Counted from the stretch's first letter, positions 1 to 8,276 are shown. The stretch is DNA of 64,000 nucleotides from Modestobacter sp. VKM Ac-2977 (GCF_026968045.1 NZ_JAPVBQ010000001.1:372001-436000); one strand, 5' to 3'. The notes: generated from the sequence alone by a model not told the origin. Numbers and translations: made by a program.

Positions 1-711
1 GTCTGGCGCGAGCGCGGCTTCGCCGACAGCACCGAGACGCTGATCGCCGAGTTCGCCCCGGACGCCGCGCGGATGTCCCAGGCGGAGGCGGACGCCGCGG
101 GCCTGCTGCCCAGCTGGGTCGGCGACGAGGAGCTGCACCTGTCGCACCGGTCCAACCTGCTGGCCAAGGACCCGGGGTTCTACCGGTCCCGGTTCCCCGG
201 CGACCCCGACGACCTGCCCTACCTGTGGCCCGGCGCCGACGACGTGCCGCCCACAGCTGCGCCCGAGGGGGTCCCGGTCTGGGTGATGCGGCCCCGGGCG
301 CACCCCGAGCTCGGCGTGGCGCTGGCCACCGGCGTGGTCGGCCTCGGCACACAGTCGGGCATCGACGTCGACGCGACCGGTCAGTCGGCGGCCGAGCTGC
401 GGGCGCTGTCGAAGGAGCTCTCCGGCCGTCGCCCGGCCAAGGACCTGCGTCAGCTGTCGGCGTTCCTGGACGAGGTGGCGCCCGGGGACCTGGTCGGGCT
501 GCCGGTCGAGCACGGCGCCGGCCTGCTGCTCGGTGAGGTCGTGGGGGACTACGCCTTCGCCGGCCGGGAGCTGCTGCCGCACCGCCGTCCGGCGCGGTTC
601 GCGGCCGTGGTGCCGCGGTCGGCGGCGCGGCCGCCGGCCACCCTGCAGGACCCGCGGGCGCTGTTCCGGGTCGTCCTCGACCCCGACGCCGTCCCGGCCG
701 GTCTCCGCTGA
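1..711 (+). CDS. Pyrimidine dimer DNA glycosylase-like protein fused to a PUA-like domain (5' truncated)
   Basis: The reading frame is open from base 1, so the true start lies outside the window; 236 residues are visible. The first ~80 residues (VWRERGF, HLSHRSNLLAKDP, DDLPYLWP) match the C-terminal half of the MSMEG_6728/Pyr_excise family, distant relatives of T4 endonuclease V. From about residue 90 a second module follows (VWVMRPR..., LRQLSAFLDEV.PGDLVGLPV, GEVVGDYAF, HRRPARF). It resembles the PUA/EVE-like N-terminal domain found in some Mrr-type restriction proteins. Usual family members are about 170 residues and lack this tail. The gene ends 31 bp before a convergent gene. The N-terminal catalytic region cannot be checked here. 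The first-domain assignment is fairly secure; the second is fold-level inference. Confidence 0.7.
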   Translation, partial: VWRERGFADSTETLIAEFAPDAARMSQAEADAAGLLPSWVGDEELHLSHRSNLLAKDPGFYRSRFPGDPDDLPYLWPGADDVPPTAAPEGVPVWVMRPRAHPELGVALATGVVGLGTQSGIDVDATGQSAAELRALSKELSGRRPAKDLRQLSAFLDEVAPGDLVGLPVEHGAGLLLGEVVGDYAFAGRELLPHRRPARFAAVVPRSAARPPATLQDPRALFRVVLDPDAVPAGLR

Positions 712-742
712 CCTCCCGACCGCCGGGGCGGCAGGAGGTCGC

Positions 743-1615
743 TCACCCCAGGCCGGCGCTGACCTCCTCGACCGCGTCCCGCAGCCGCTCGCGCGCCTCG
801 GGCAGGTGGGTCGGTTCCCGGGCGGCGTGCACGAACCACCAGGCGCCGGCGTAGAGGCGCCGGAGCCAGACGAACGGCGCGAGCTCTGCGTCGCTCACCG
901 GATCGGGCATCGCGTCCAGCGCCGCCCGGCCGTCGAGGCGGGCCGAGCAGCGCAGGCTGGCCAGGTCCCAGGCGCGCGGGCCGCGCGAGGTGTCCTCCAG
1001 GTCGGTCCAGCGCAGCCCCTCACCGGTGACCAGCAAGTTCCCCGGGTGCGTGTCGCCGTGCAGCGTCATCTCCGCGCCGACCAACCGAGGCCGAAGGGCG
1101 GTCACCAGCTCGCCGACCTCGCGGAGCACGGTCCGGTCGGCTCCCAGTTCGGTGCCGGAGCCGACGAAGACCGCCAGGTCCTCCAGCGACCGGTCCAGCG
1201 GCGAGCCGGTCCACAGCGGGGGCAGCGTGCCGAGCACCTCGTGCAGCTCGGCCAGTGACCGGCCGGCCTGCTCCGCGGTCGGTCGATCCGGCGACACGTC
1301 GACATGTCGCCAGAACGACACCGTGAGCCCGTCGTGCTCGTGCGGTCCCGGCGGCAGCAGGTCCGACGGCGGCACGACCGCCGCCCCGGCCACGGTCAGC
1401 GCTGCGGCCAGCGCCACCTCCCGGGTGAACGGCCGGCGGATCTCCGGACGGAGCAGCGGCGTGTAGACGGCCACCCGGGCCACCACCGGCGCCGGGCGCA
1501 GGTGCACCACCGCGTTGACGCCCCAGGACAGCAGCGCCGGGTCCTCGACGGGCAGGCCGTGCTGCCGGGCGACGGCGACAGCCGCGGCGACGGCCTGCTC
1601 GACCGACGCCGTCAC
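743..1615 (-). CDS. Aminoglycoside phosphotransferase (APH) family protein
   Basis: A 290-residue protein of the APH/choline-kinase-like fold. The catalytic loop reads HGDTHPGNLLV (Brenner-type HGDxHxxN) and is followed by WTDLED, which supplies the metal-binding Asp. These proteins transfer phosphate from ATP to small hydroxyl substrates; the substrate here cannot be told. The GTG start at 1615 is chosen because it gives a 4-nt GTGA overlap with the stop of the upstream thioesterase gene. Three minus-strand genes (VOC protein, thioesterase, this one) are chained by identical GTGA overlaps and should be co-translated. Membership of the fold does not imply antibiotic resistance. Confidence 0.82.
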   Translation of the reverse strand: MTASVEQAVAAAVAVARQHGLPVEDPALLSWGVNAVVHLRPAPVVARVAVYTPLLRPEIRRPFTREVALAAALTVAGAAVVPPSDLLPPGPHEHDGLTVSFWRHVDVSPDRPTAEQAGRSLAELHEVLGTLPPLWTGSPLDRSLEDLAVFVGSGTELGADRTVLREVGELVTALRPRLVGAEMTLHGDTHPGNLLVTGEGLRWTDLEDTSRGPRAWDLASLRCSARLDGRAALDAMPDPVSDAELAPFVWLRRLYAGAWWFVHAAREPTHLPEARERLRDAVEEVSAGLG

Positions 1616-2013
1616 GACCCGGGCAGCGGCACGTTCTGCAGTCGCACCTGCCCTCGGGCGGCGATCTTGCCGTCCTCGCGGGTGAGGGTGACCAGCCACA
1701 GCTGCAGCGTCTTCCCCTGCTGCACCGGCTCGGCGACGACGTCGAGCCGGCCGGCGGTCATCGGGCGCAGGAAGTCGGTGCTGTTGTTCACGCCCACCGC
1801 GAACTGGCCGCGCTCGGCGACCGCCGCGCTCGCGCCCACGCTGGCGGCGCCCTCCACGATCGTGCAGTAGACGCCGCCGTGCACGACTCCCCAGGGCGTG
1901 TGGTGCTCCGGCCCGACCTCGACGTGCCCGGTGACCCGGGTGCCGGTGACCTCGGCCAGCTCGAACCCGGTGGCCGCGACGAACGCGCTGGTGGCCGTCA
2001 GGTCCGGCGTCAC
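1612..2013 (-). CDS. PaaI-family hotdog thioesterase
   Basis: A 133-residue single hotdog domain. The motif HTPWGVVHGGVYCTIVE near residues 40-57 is the PaaI/YdiI-type active-site region, with HGG and an acidic residue on the long helix. This family hydrolyses acyl- or aryl-CoA thioesters in the cytoplasm. The GTG start at 2013 overlaps the stop of the VOC gene (GTGA), and the stop overlaps the start of the phosphotransferase gene. Start and product class are well supported; the acyl group is unknown. Confidence 0.85.
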   Translation of the reverse strand: MTPDLTATSAFVAATGFELAEVTGTRVTGHVEVGPEHHTPWGVVHGGVYCTIVEGAASVGASAAVAERGQFAVGVNNSTDFLRPMTAGRLDVVAEPVQQGKTLQLWLVTLTREDGKIAARGQVRLQNVPLPGS

Positions 2014-2378
2014 GCGGCGTCCCAGACCAGGCAGAACGGGTGCCCGACCGGGTCGGCGTAGACCCGGAAGTCCCCACCGCCGCCGGGCAGCCGGCGGGCA
2101 CCCAGCTCCAGGACCTGCGGCTCGGCGACGTCGACGTCGGCGACCCGGATGTCCAGGTGGAACTGCTGCGGCCGGGCCGGGTCCGGCCAGTCCGGCGGCT
2201 GGAGGTCCGGGGCCTGCTGGAAGGCGATCCGGTACCCGGCGCCGGTGACCACCACCCAGTCGTCGCCGGGCTCGCCCTGCACCTCCATGCCGAGCAGGCC
2301 GGCGTAGAAGGTCGCCAGGGCGTGCGCGTCGGGGGCGTCGATGACCACGGAGTGCAGCTGACCGATCATGGCGGCCAT
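2010..2378 (-). CDS. VOC (glyoxalase/bleomycin-resistance-like) family protein
   Basis: A 122-residue protein with the two beta-alpha-beta-beta-beta modules of the vicinal oxygen chelate superfamily: HSVVIDAPDAHALATFYAGLLG in the first half and FHLDIRVADVD...GHPFCLVWD in the second. It is probably a small metal-binding lyase, dioxygenase or binding protein; substrate unknown. ATG at 2378 and ATG at 2369 are both possible starts; GGGAGAGG lies directly upstream, which favours the second ATG by spacing. It heads the three-gene minus-strand chain down to 743. Confidence 0.85.
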   Translation of the reverse strand: MAAMIGQLHSVVIDAPDAHALATFYAGLLGMEVQGEPGDDWVVVTGAGYRIAFQQAPDLQPPDWPDPARPQQFHLDIRVADVDVAEPQVLELGARRLPGGGGDFRVYADPVGHPFCLVWDAA

Positions 2379-2468
2379 CCTCTCCCGGCCCTGCCCGGGC
2401 CCACCAGCAGGTGTCCGGCCGGCGACCCCGCGCGCTGGTCAGCGCGGAGCGTGTCGCACGATCAGGGC

Positions 2469-3026
2469 ATGGCCGCACCCGACTCCGCCCCGCAGCTCGG
2501 CACGTTGACCTGGCTCCCGGCCGCCGACCACCTGGAGCTGCTCGGCCAGCCCGTCGCCGCGGCGCTGCCGTCGCTGACCGGGCCGGCCTGGGTGGCGTCC
2601 ATCGACGACGAGGCCGCCGACACCGCGGCGTTCACCGACGTCTACGAGGTCCCGGCCGCCGCCTCGGCCAACTGCGTGGTGGTCGCCGCGCGCCGGTCGG
2701 GGGAGACCACGCTGGCCGCCTGCCTCGTGCTGGCCACCACCCGCGCCGACGTGAACGGGCTGGTCCGGCGGCACCTGGGGGCGCGCAAGGCCTCGTTCGC
2801 GCCGCAGGACGTCGCGGTCGCGGAGAGCGGGATGGCCTACGGCGGGATCACCCCGGTCGGGCTGCCGGCGTCCTGGCCGGTGCTGGTCGACGCCGCGGTG
2901 GTCGCCAGCGAACTCGTGGTGATCGGTTCGGGCACGCGGGGCAGCAAGCTCGCCGTCTCCGGCGCCGTGCTGGCCGGGCTGCCGGGCGCGGAGGTGCTCG
3001 AGGGGCTGGGCCAGCCGATCGGCTGA
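2469..3026 (+). CDS. YbaK/EbsC-type aminoacyl-tRNA deacylase
   Basis: A 185-residue single-domain protein of the YbaK/ProX trans-editing family, which hydrolyses mischarged aminoacyl-tRNAs such as Cys- or Ala-tRNA(Pro). The conserved lysine region (GARKASFAP) and the GGITPVGLP loop are visible in the C-terminal half. The ATG at 2469 sits just before the conserved N-terminal sequence and is the natural start. It is divergent from the VOC gene, with about 90 bp between them for promoters. The next small gene begins 20 bp downstream. Confidence 0.83.
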   Translation: MAAPDSAPQLGTLTWLPAADHLELLGQPVAAALPSLTGPAWVASIDDEAADTAAFTDVYEVPAAASANCVVVAARRSGETTLAACLVLATTRADVNGLVRRHLGARKASFAPQDVAVAESGMAYGGITPVGLPASWPVLVDAAVVASELVVIGSGTRGSKLAVSGAVLAGLPGAEVLEGLGQPIG

Positions 3027-3046
3027 CCGTGCCTACCCTCGGGGGC

Positions 3047-3196
3047 GTGTCAGAGCGCGATCAGGAACCCGCACCGCCGCGCCCCGAGCGGGCACCCGAC
3101 GACAGCGACGTCGGCTGGGGGGAACGGCTGACCGACTCCGACGACGACGACCTCCGCTACCTGGAGGACCGCCCGCCGCACTGGGGCAGCGACTAG
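3047..3196 (+). CDS. Small conserved acidic protein
   Basis: A 49-residue protein starting at GTG 3047. It is rich in Asp/Glu and Pro and ends in a YLEDRPPHW..D tail. I recognise this tail from small uncharacterised actinobacterial proteins, but no function is known to me. The start follows the YbaK-like gene by 20 bp in the same direction, which suggests co-transcription. The last 4 bases overlap the stop of convergent mscL. No transmembrane or metal-binding motif is visible. Confidence 0.6.
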   Translation: MSERDQEPAPPRPERAPDDSDVGWGERLTDSDDDDLRYLEDRPPHWGSD

Positions 3197-3612
3197 GCGC
3201 GGTGCCGGGCCTCCGACTCGGACGCCGGCGGCTGCCCGTGCTGGGCCTGGAGCAGATCGCGGATCTGGACCAGCAGCTCGGTCTGGGTGGGCAGCACCGG
3301 CCCGGTCTGCTCACCGCGCTCGCGGCGCTCGAACAGCGCCTTCATCGGGAGCACGACCACGAAGTAGATGACCGCCGCGGTCAGCACGAAGGTGATCAGC
3401 TGGTTGACGAAGTCGCCCCAGGGGAAGTCCTGCCCGTCGATCTCGAACGTGCCGCCCTGCACGCCGCCGCCCGCGACCAGCCCGATCAACGGGCGCAGGA
3501 ACGACTCGGTGAACGAGGTGACCACGGCCGTGAACGCGGTGCCGATGACCACCGCCACCGCCAGGTCGATGACGTTCCCGCGGAGCAGGAAGTCCTTGAA
3601 GCCCTTGAGCAC
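3193..3612 (-). CDS. mscL: Large-conductance mechanosensitive channel MscL
   Basis: A 139-residue inner-membrane channel that opens under hypo-osmotic shock. The N-terminus LKGFKDFLLRGNVIDLAV is the family signature of helix S1/TM1. TM2 (ITFVLTAAVIYFVVVLPM) and a charged C-terminal helix follow. The GTG at 3612 is preferred over GTG at 3621 because it gives the usual short N-terminus and a GAGAGG ribosome site 8 nt upstream. The stop overlaps the convergent small acidic gene by 4 nt. Confidence 0.95.
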   Translation of the reverse strand: MLKGFKDFLLRGNVIDLAVAVVIGTAFTAVVTSFTESFLRPLIGLVAGGGVQGGTFEIDGQDFPWGDFVNQLITFVLTAAVIYFVVVLPMKALFERRERGEQTGPVLPTQTELLVQIRDLLQAQHGQPPASESEARHRA

Positions 3613-3658
3613 GCACGGCACCTCTCGGTCGCGGGGACCTCGCTGCGGAGCCCCATGA

Positions 3659-4315
3659 TCACGGCCGGCCGAGCGTAACGGTGAGCGTCGCGGTCGCCGC
3701 GGCAGCGGCCAGCCGCGCCGCGGTGCCCGGGGAGACCGCCAGCACCAGCAGTCCGCCGTCGGCCGTGGCGCCCGCCGTCGGACCGTCGGTCACCGCAGGC
3801 GTCGGTGCGGTGAGCACGCGGGCGCCGCTGGCGACCACCTCGACGACCGGGGCCGCGGTCGCGCCGGGCGCCCCGGCGGCCAGCACGTCGACCCGGTCAC
3901 CGGCGCGCAGCAGCGTCGCCACCGCGAGGTCGGCCAACCGCACCGGTGCCGCGACCTGGCCGTCGGGGACCGCGGACCACAGCCCCGGCCCGACCAGCCG
4001 GACGTCGCTCACCGGCTCCCCGGCACGCACCGGCGCAGCCAGCTGCTGACCGGTCAGCGCGGCAGGGTCGCCCTCGGTGCCCGCGGGGACCAGACCGGTG
4101 GGCAGCCCGGCTGCCGCCAGGTCGCCGGCGGTCAGCACCGTGCCGGCCGGGAGGTCGGCCGTGGCGACGACGACCGGCGTGGTCGCCACGGCGGGCCCAG
4201 CCGGGCCCGTCGGCGGGGGACGCAGCGCCAGGACCAGCGCCAGGCACACGAGCGCCGCCGCGGCCACCTGCCGCAGCAGGAGCACGGGCGAGCGCGGACG
4301 GCGGAGGCGGGGCAC
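3659..4315 (-). CDS. SAF-domain (CpaB/RcpC-like) membrane-anchored protein
   Basis: A 218-residue protein with an arginine-rich N-terminus and a signal anchor (VLLLRQVAAAALVCLALVLAL). A SAF domain follows (ATADLPAGTVLTAGDLAAAGLP...), as in the pilus-assembly protein CpaB/RcpC, then a beta-rich RcpC-like region ending in TATLTVTLGRP. Actinobacteria often carry this gene next to fmdB and mscL, as here. The start is GTG 4315; no strong ribosome site is visible. Its role outside Flp-pilus loci is unknown. Confidence 0.8.
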   Translation of the reverse strand: MPRLRRPRSPVLLLRQVAAAALVCLALVLALRPPPTGPAGPAVATTPVVVATADLPAGTVLTAGDLAAAGLPTGLVPAGTEGDPAALTGQQLAAPVRAGEPVSDVRLVGPGLWSAVPDGQVAAPVRLADLAVATLLRAGDRVDVLAAGAPGATAAPVVEVVASGARVLTAPTPAVTDGPTAGATADGGLLVLAVSPGTAARLAAAAATATLTVTLGRP

Positions 4316-4425
4316 ATGGCGACGCTAGGAGCGGCGGGGGTGTCCGTCCCGTCGCGGCGTGGAGCTGTGGACGGCGGGCCCGGCTGTGGACCGGCGGCAG
4401 CGCGCTGCCGCCGTCCGTGCGCCGG

Positions 4426-4803
4426 TCAGTTCGCGGCCTTGCCCCCGCTGCCACTGGACGACGAGCTGCTCGACGACGACGCCGTGCTGCTGGCCTTGCT
4501 GCTGGAGTCCTTGCTGCCGCTGGACTCCTTGGTCCCGCCGGAGTCCTTGCTGCTGCTGCTGGACTCCTTGCTCCCACCGGAGTCCTTGGCGCCGCCGGAG
4601 CCGGTGGACGCACCCTCGCTCTTGCGGCTGTCGGTCCGGTAGAAGCCCGAGCCCTTGAAGACCACGCCGACCGAGCCGTAGACCTTGCGCACCGGCGCCT
4701 CGCACTCGGTGCAGGTGGCGACCGCGGGGTCGGTGAACGACTGCACGACCTCGAACTCGTGCTTGACCTCGGGGTTGGTGCAGACGTACTGGTAGGTGGG
4801 CAC
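4426..4803 (-). CDS. FmdB-family zinc-ribbon-like protein with Ser/Gly/Lys-rich tail
   Basis: A 125-residue protein. Residues 1-60 match the FmdB/CxxC regulatory family (PTYQYVC, KHEFEVVQSFTD, FKGSGFYRTDSR). The family usually has two CxxC pairs; here the first is C-T-N-P with no second cysteine, while CTEC is intact, so the zinc ribbon looks degenerate. Residues ~65-125 are a low-complexity Ser/Gly/Lys tail built on a KDSGG/KESS repeat. GTG 4803 is chosen because the family starts (M/V)PTYQY and GAGGAG lies 10 nt upstream. Function is unknown; regulatory roles are only inferred for the family. Confidence 0.82.
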   Translation of the reverse strand: MPTYQYVCTNPEVKHEFEVVQSFTDPAVATCTECEAPVRKVYGSVGVVFKGSGFYRTDSRKSEGASTGSGGAKDSGGSKESSSSSKDSGGTKESSGSKDSSSKASSTASSSSSSSSSGSGGKAAN

Positions 4804-4953
4804 GGTGCTGGAGCTCCTCGTCCGATCCGAGCCGGGCTGGCACTCCGCCCCGGCGACTGCCAATGATGCGCCGCGCGGCCCGGCCACGTCCATGTCTGCC
4901 GGGCGAGTGTGACGTTCGCGTCGGAGCGGGCCTGCGCGATGGCCCCTGGACGC

Positions 4954-5907
4954 CTACGTCTCCGGCTCCGGCAGCACCTCGTCCAGCCAGGCGTCGTACT
5001 CGTCCCCGGTCATGGGCCGGGCTCCGTCGAGCGCCGTGTCGAGCAGGCTCGAGGGCTCGTCCGGGGCGGCAGCGACCCACACCCAGGTGTCCTCCTCCTG
5101 ACCGAGCAGGACCTGCGAGGCGTCGGTCGTGAAGGACCAGCGGTGCGCGGCCACCTGGCGGCAGGAGCGAAGCGTCTCGATGGCGAGGGCACCCGGTGTG
5201 GTCCCGGCGGCGCACGGGTCGCCCTCGACGGCGGTCGCGGCGTCGCGGAACAGCTGGAGCTCGGCGCCCCGGACCCCGTCCACGGGCAGGTAAGGGGTCA
5301 CGATCAGTTCGCCGCCGGTGTGCTGCGGCAACTGCCGCTGATACCCGTCCACGGTGGTGACCCAGGGCCGCGACAGGGTGCCGACCTCCGTGAGCACCCG
5401 TTTGTCGTACCAGCCCTGCCGTGCTCCGGGGAACCACACGGCAACGGAGGCGACCACGCACGTGACGATCACGAGCGTCGTCCCTCTCCGGACGGCACCG
5501 GGCCACTGGAGCGCGGCCATGAACGGGAAGGGCAGTGCCGCGGCGGCAAGGAGCAGGGCGTCGGGCAGCACCGAGCGCAGGTCCGACTGGACCACGACGA
5601 GGCCGAACAGGGCGGCTGCTCCCGTTCCCATGAGCCCGAGGGTGAGCCCGCGCGCGAACGAGCCGGACGGTTCCGGGTCGGGCGGGCCGGTCACCCGGTC
5701 GATCCCGGTGGCAAGCGCCACCGCGGCAACGGTCAGCAGCCCCAGCACCAGCAGCACGGCGGTCTCCCCACCGAACGACGACGCGATGACCGTCGGCGTG
5801 CCGATCAGCGCAGTGGCCACTCCGAGGACAGCCGCCGAGGCGACGTGCCGGAGCGCTCGGGCAGGCACGCGCGAGGGCTTGGGGCGAGGAGCCGACGGGG
5901 CCTGCAC
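4954..5907 (-). CDS. Uncharacterised multi-pass membrane protein
   Basis: A 317-residue protein from GTG 5907. The N-terminal half contains about five hydrophobic helices (VASAAVLGVATALIGT; AVLLVLGLLTVAAVALATG; LTLGLMGTGAAALFGLVVV; LPDALLLAAAALPFPFMAAL; TTLVIVTCVVASVAVWFPGA). The C-terminal ~150 residues are hydrophilic and probably extracytoplasmic, with two Cys (DPCAAG, RSCRQV) that could form a disulfide. It ends in an acidic tail. I do not recognise the family. It lies at the start of a segment that separates fmdB from the cyclo-ligase gene. Confidence 0.65.
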   Translation of the reverse strand: MQAPSAPRPKPSRVPARALRHVASAAVLGVATALIGTPTVIASSFGGETAVLLVLGLLTVAAVALATGIDRVTGPPDPEPSGSFARGLTLGLMGTGAAALFGLVVVQSDLRSVLPDALLLAAAALPFPFMAALQWPGAVRRGTTLVIVTCVVASVAVWFPGARQGWYDKRVLTEVGTLSRPWVTTVDGYQRQLPQHTGGELIVTPYLPVDGVRGAELQLFRDAATAVEGDPCAAGTTPGALAIETLRSCRQVAAHRWSFTTDASQVLLGQEEDTWVWVAAAPDEPSSLLDTALDGARPMTGDEYDAWLDEVLPEPET

Positions 5908-5966
5908 GCGCGGAGTGTGGCAGGCCGGCGGTCGGATGCGCGGCAGTTGCCGGATACCGTTCGACC

Positions 5967-6449
5967 GTGGCCTCCCCGTGGCTCGACGAGCAGCAACAGC
6001 GCACCTGGCGGGCCTGGCTGGCCGTCGCCGAGCTGCTGCCGCGCACGCTCGACGCCCAGCTCCAGCGGGACGCCGGCCTCACCCACGCGGCCTACGTGGT
6101 GCTCGCGATGCTGTCCGAGGCACGGGGCGGGAACCTGCGGATGAGCGACCTGGCGCGCACCGCGAACCAGTCGCAGAGCCGGCTCTCGCACACCGTGGCC
6201 CGACTGGAGGAGCGGGGGTGGGTGCGCCGCGAGAAGGCAGCCGAGGACCGCCGCGGCAACGTGGCCGTGCTCACCGACGCCGGCCGGGACGTCGTGGAGC
6301 GGGTCGCGCCCGGGCACGTGGCCGCCGTCAAGGAAGGGGTGTTCGCCGCGCTGACCCCCGCGCAGACGCAGGCGCTGGAGGAGGCGCTCGGCGCCGTCCT
6401 CGACCGGCTGGACCCCGACGCCACGCTGCGGGCGCACGAGCCCGGCTGA
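5967..6449 (+). CDS. MarR-family transcriptional regulator
   Basis: A 160-residue winged-helix regulator. The recognition helix region (LARTANQSQSRLSHTVARLEERGWVRREKAAEDRRGN) and the beta-wing (VAVLTDAGRDVVE) are typical of MarR/DNA-binding dimers that respond to small ligands. The GTG start at 5967 gives a normal N-terminal dimerisation helix. The LLM oxidoreductase starts 43 bp downstream on the same strand and is the likeliest co-transcribed partner or target. No clear operator was found. Confidence 0.88.
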   Translation: MASPWLDEQQQRTWRAWLAVAELLPRTLDAQLQRDAGLTHAAYVVLAMLSEARGGNLRMSDLARTANQSQSRLSHTVARLEERGWVRREKAAEDRRGNVAVLTDAGRDVVERVAPGHVAAVKEGVFAALTPAQTQALEEALGAVLDRLDPDATLRAHEPG

Positions 6450-6491
6450 GCAGCGGGAAGCCCGCCCACCGGGGCGGTGTTGGCAGCAGTG

Positions 6492-7520
6492 ATGTCCGAG
6501 ACCCCGCTGCCCCTGTCCGTGCTCGAGCTGGCCACCGTCGGGTCCGGGCAGACCACCGCCGACGCCCTGGCGCACACCGTCGCCGTCGCGCAGGCCGCCG
6601 ACCGGCTCGGCTACCGGCGGCTGTGGGTGGCCGAGCACCACAACATGCCGGCGGTGGCCAGCACCAACCCGCCGGTGCTCATCGCCCACCTGGCCGCGGT
6701 GACCGACCGGATCGCCGTCGGCTCCGGCGGGGTCATGCTGCCCAACCACGCGCCCCTGGTGGTGGCCGAGCAGTTCGCCCTGCTCGAGGCGCTGCACCCG
6801 GGGCGGATCGACCTGGGCATCGGCCGGGCCCCGGGCACCGACCAGCACACCGCACTGGCGCTGCGCCGTGACCCGAAGCTGCTGTCGGCCGAGCAGTTCC
6901 CGCAGGACCTGCTCGACCTGCTCGGGCTCTTCGGTGACCAGCGGGTCGAGGGCGGGCTGGCCGAGCGGTTCGCCGCCACGCCGGCCGCCGTCTCGGCGCC
7001 CCGGGTGGTCCTGCTGGGCTCCAGCAGCTACTCCGCACAGCTGGCCGGGCAGCTCGGGCTGCCGTTCACCTTCGCCCACCACTTCGGCAGCCCGCACGCC
7101 GTCGCCGCGTTGGAGCTCTACCGGGAGTCCTTCCGGCCCTCGGACGCACTGCACCGGCCGTACGCCGTCGTCACCGCGAGCACGCTGGTCGCCGACTCCG
7201 ACGAGGAGGCCCGCCGGCTGGCGCTGCCCGGTCAGCTGATGCGGCTGTCCATCCGCACCAACCGGCTGCGCCCGGTGCCCAGCCTCGCGGAGGCGGCCAC
7301 CGACCCGGAGCGGGCCGCCGCGGAGGGGATGCCGAGCAACGCGATCGTCGGCGGCCCGGAGCGGGCGGTCACCGAGCTGCGGCAGCTGGCCGCCGACACC
7401 GGCGCCGACGAGCTGATGGTCACCGCCTCCACCCACGGCGTGGCCGAGCGGGTGCGGAGCCTGGAACTGTTGGCCGACGCCTGGGGGCTCGCCCCGGCCG
7501 GGCAGGCCACCGCGGCCTGA
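6492..7520 (+). CDS. LLM-class flavin-dependent oxidoreductase (luciferase-like)
   Basis: A 342-residue TIM-barrel protein of the bacterial luciferase-like monooxygenase family. Conserved features are the N-terminal strand LSVLELATVGSG, RLWVAEHHNMP, VGSGGVMLPNHAPLVVAEQF and IDLGIGRAPG. The length is normal for the FMN/F420-dependent group I subfamily often annotated as alkanal monooxygenase-like. The ATG at 6492 is preferred to a GTG 15 nt upstream because it falls directly before the conserved first strand. It lies downstream of a MarR regulator in the same direction. Substrate unknown. Confidence 0.88.
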   Translation: MSETPLPLSVLELATVGSGQTTADALAHTVAVAQAADRLGYRRLWVAEHHNMPAVASTNPPVLIAHLAAVTDRIAVGSGGVMLPNHAPLVVAEQFALLEALHPGRIDLGIGRAPGTDQHTALALRRDPKLLSAEQFPQDLLDLLGLFGDQRVEGGLAERFAATPAAVSAPRVVLLGSSSYSAQLAGQLGLPFTFAHHFGSPHAVAALELYRESFRPSDALHRPYAVVTASTLVADSDEEARRLALPGQLMRLSIRTNRLRPVPSLAEAATDPERAAAEGMPSNAIVGGPERAVTELRQLAADTGADELMVTASTHGVAERVRSLELLADAWGLAPAGQATAA

Positions 7521-7550
7521 GGCGCCGGCCGGGCAGACCACCGCGGCCGT

Positions 7551-8276
7551 TCAGCGCAGGTGGCGGAGGAAGGCGGCCGGGTCGGTGAGGAACTGCCGCC
7601 AGTGGACGGTGAGCTCCAGCTCTTCCCACTGCGTGGGCCTCAGACCCCATTCGCCGACCTCCACCAGCTGGGCGCCCGGCAGTGCGGCGACGACGGGGGA
7701 GTGGGTCGCGACGACGACCTGCGCCCCCCGGTCCACCAGCGCGAGGAGATGCGAGACCAGGGCCAGGCTGCCGCCGAACGACAGGGCGGCGTCCGGCTCG
7801 TCGAGCAGGTAGGTGCCCTTCCCGGCCGCGCGGCTGGTGAACACCTCGAGGAACGCCTCGCCGTGGGACAGCTCGTGGAAGACGGGTTCCGGTCGGTCCG
7901 TCGGATTGGCCTCGAGGTAGCTGTAGAGGCCGTGCAGCGTCTCGTCCCGGAGGAAGTACCCCCAGCGGGACGCGCCAGGGCTGCGCTCGACCACGAGCCC
8001 GAGCGACTCCGGCTCGCTGGCGCGGGTGCGGTGCCGGGCGCCGGTCGACCCGCCCTCGGGATTCAGCCCCAGGGTGGTAGCGATCAGTTCCATCACCGTC
8101 GACTTGCCCGAGCCGTTCTCGCCGACCAGCACGAGGGCGCCGGCCGGCAGCTCCAGCCCCTCGGTGACCAGCTGCGCGACGGCAGGCACGGTCATCGGCC
8201 ACTGCGCTCGCTGCTGGTCGCTCAGCGATGGCGCACCGGGATCGGGCTTGAGACGGCGGATCGGTCGCAGGTCCAC
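7551..8276 (-). CDS. AAA/ABC-type ATPase, copy 1 of a tandem pair
   Basis: A 241-residue stand-alone ABC/SMC-fold ATPase of the kind grouped as predicted ATPases in COG3910. Visible are Walker A (GENGSGKST, residues ~50-58), a signature-like LSHGEAFLE, Walker B with catalytic Glu (LLDEPDAALS) and the H-loop (ATHSP). No membrane segment or nuclease domain is present. GTG 8276 is used, with AGGA 7 nt upstream. The matching ATG used as an alternative in copy 2 is out of frame here by one base. It is a close paralogue of the upstream gene at 8354-9076. Physiological role unknown. Confidence 0.82.
   Translation of the reverse strand: MDLRPIRRLKPDPGAPSLSDQQRAQWPMTVPAVAQLVTEGLELPAGALVLVGENGSGKSTVMELIATTLGLNPEGGSTGARHRTRASEPESLGLVVERSPGASRWGYFLRDETLHGLYSYLEANPTDRPEPVFHELSHGEAFLEVFTSRAAGKGTYLLDEPDAALSFGGSLALVSHLLALVDRGAQVVVATHSPVVAALPGAQLVEVGEWGLRPTQWEELELTVHWRQFLTDPAAFLRHLR

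Noticed and set aside
743-1615. Aminoglycoside resistance gene
   Set aside because: The APH fold alone does not show drug resistance; context is a small metabolic operon with thioesterase and VOC genes.
3633-3662. Possible third copy of the dispersed hairpin repeat
   Set aside because: Shares only GGACCTCGCTGC with copy B and cannot form the two-level hairpin; chance or a remnant, not supported.
4460-4610. Short direct repeats resembling a small array
   Set aside because: They encode the Ser/Gly/Lys tail of the FmdB-like protein; units are irregular, in frame and without spacers, so this is not a CRISPR array.
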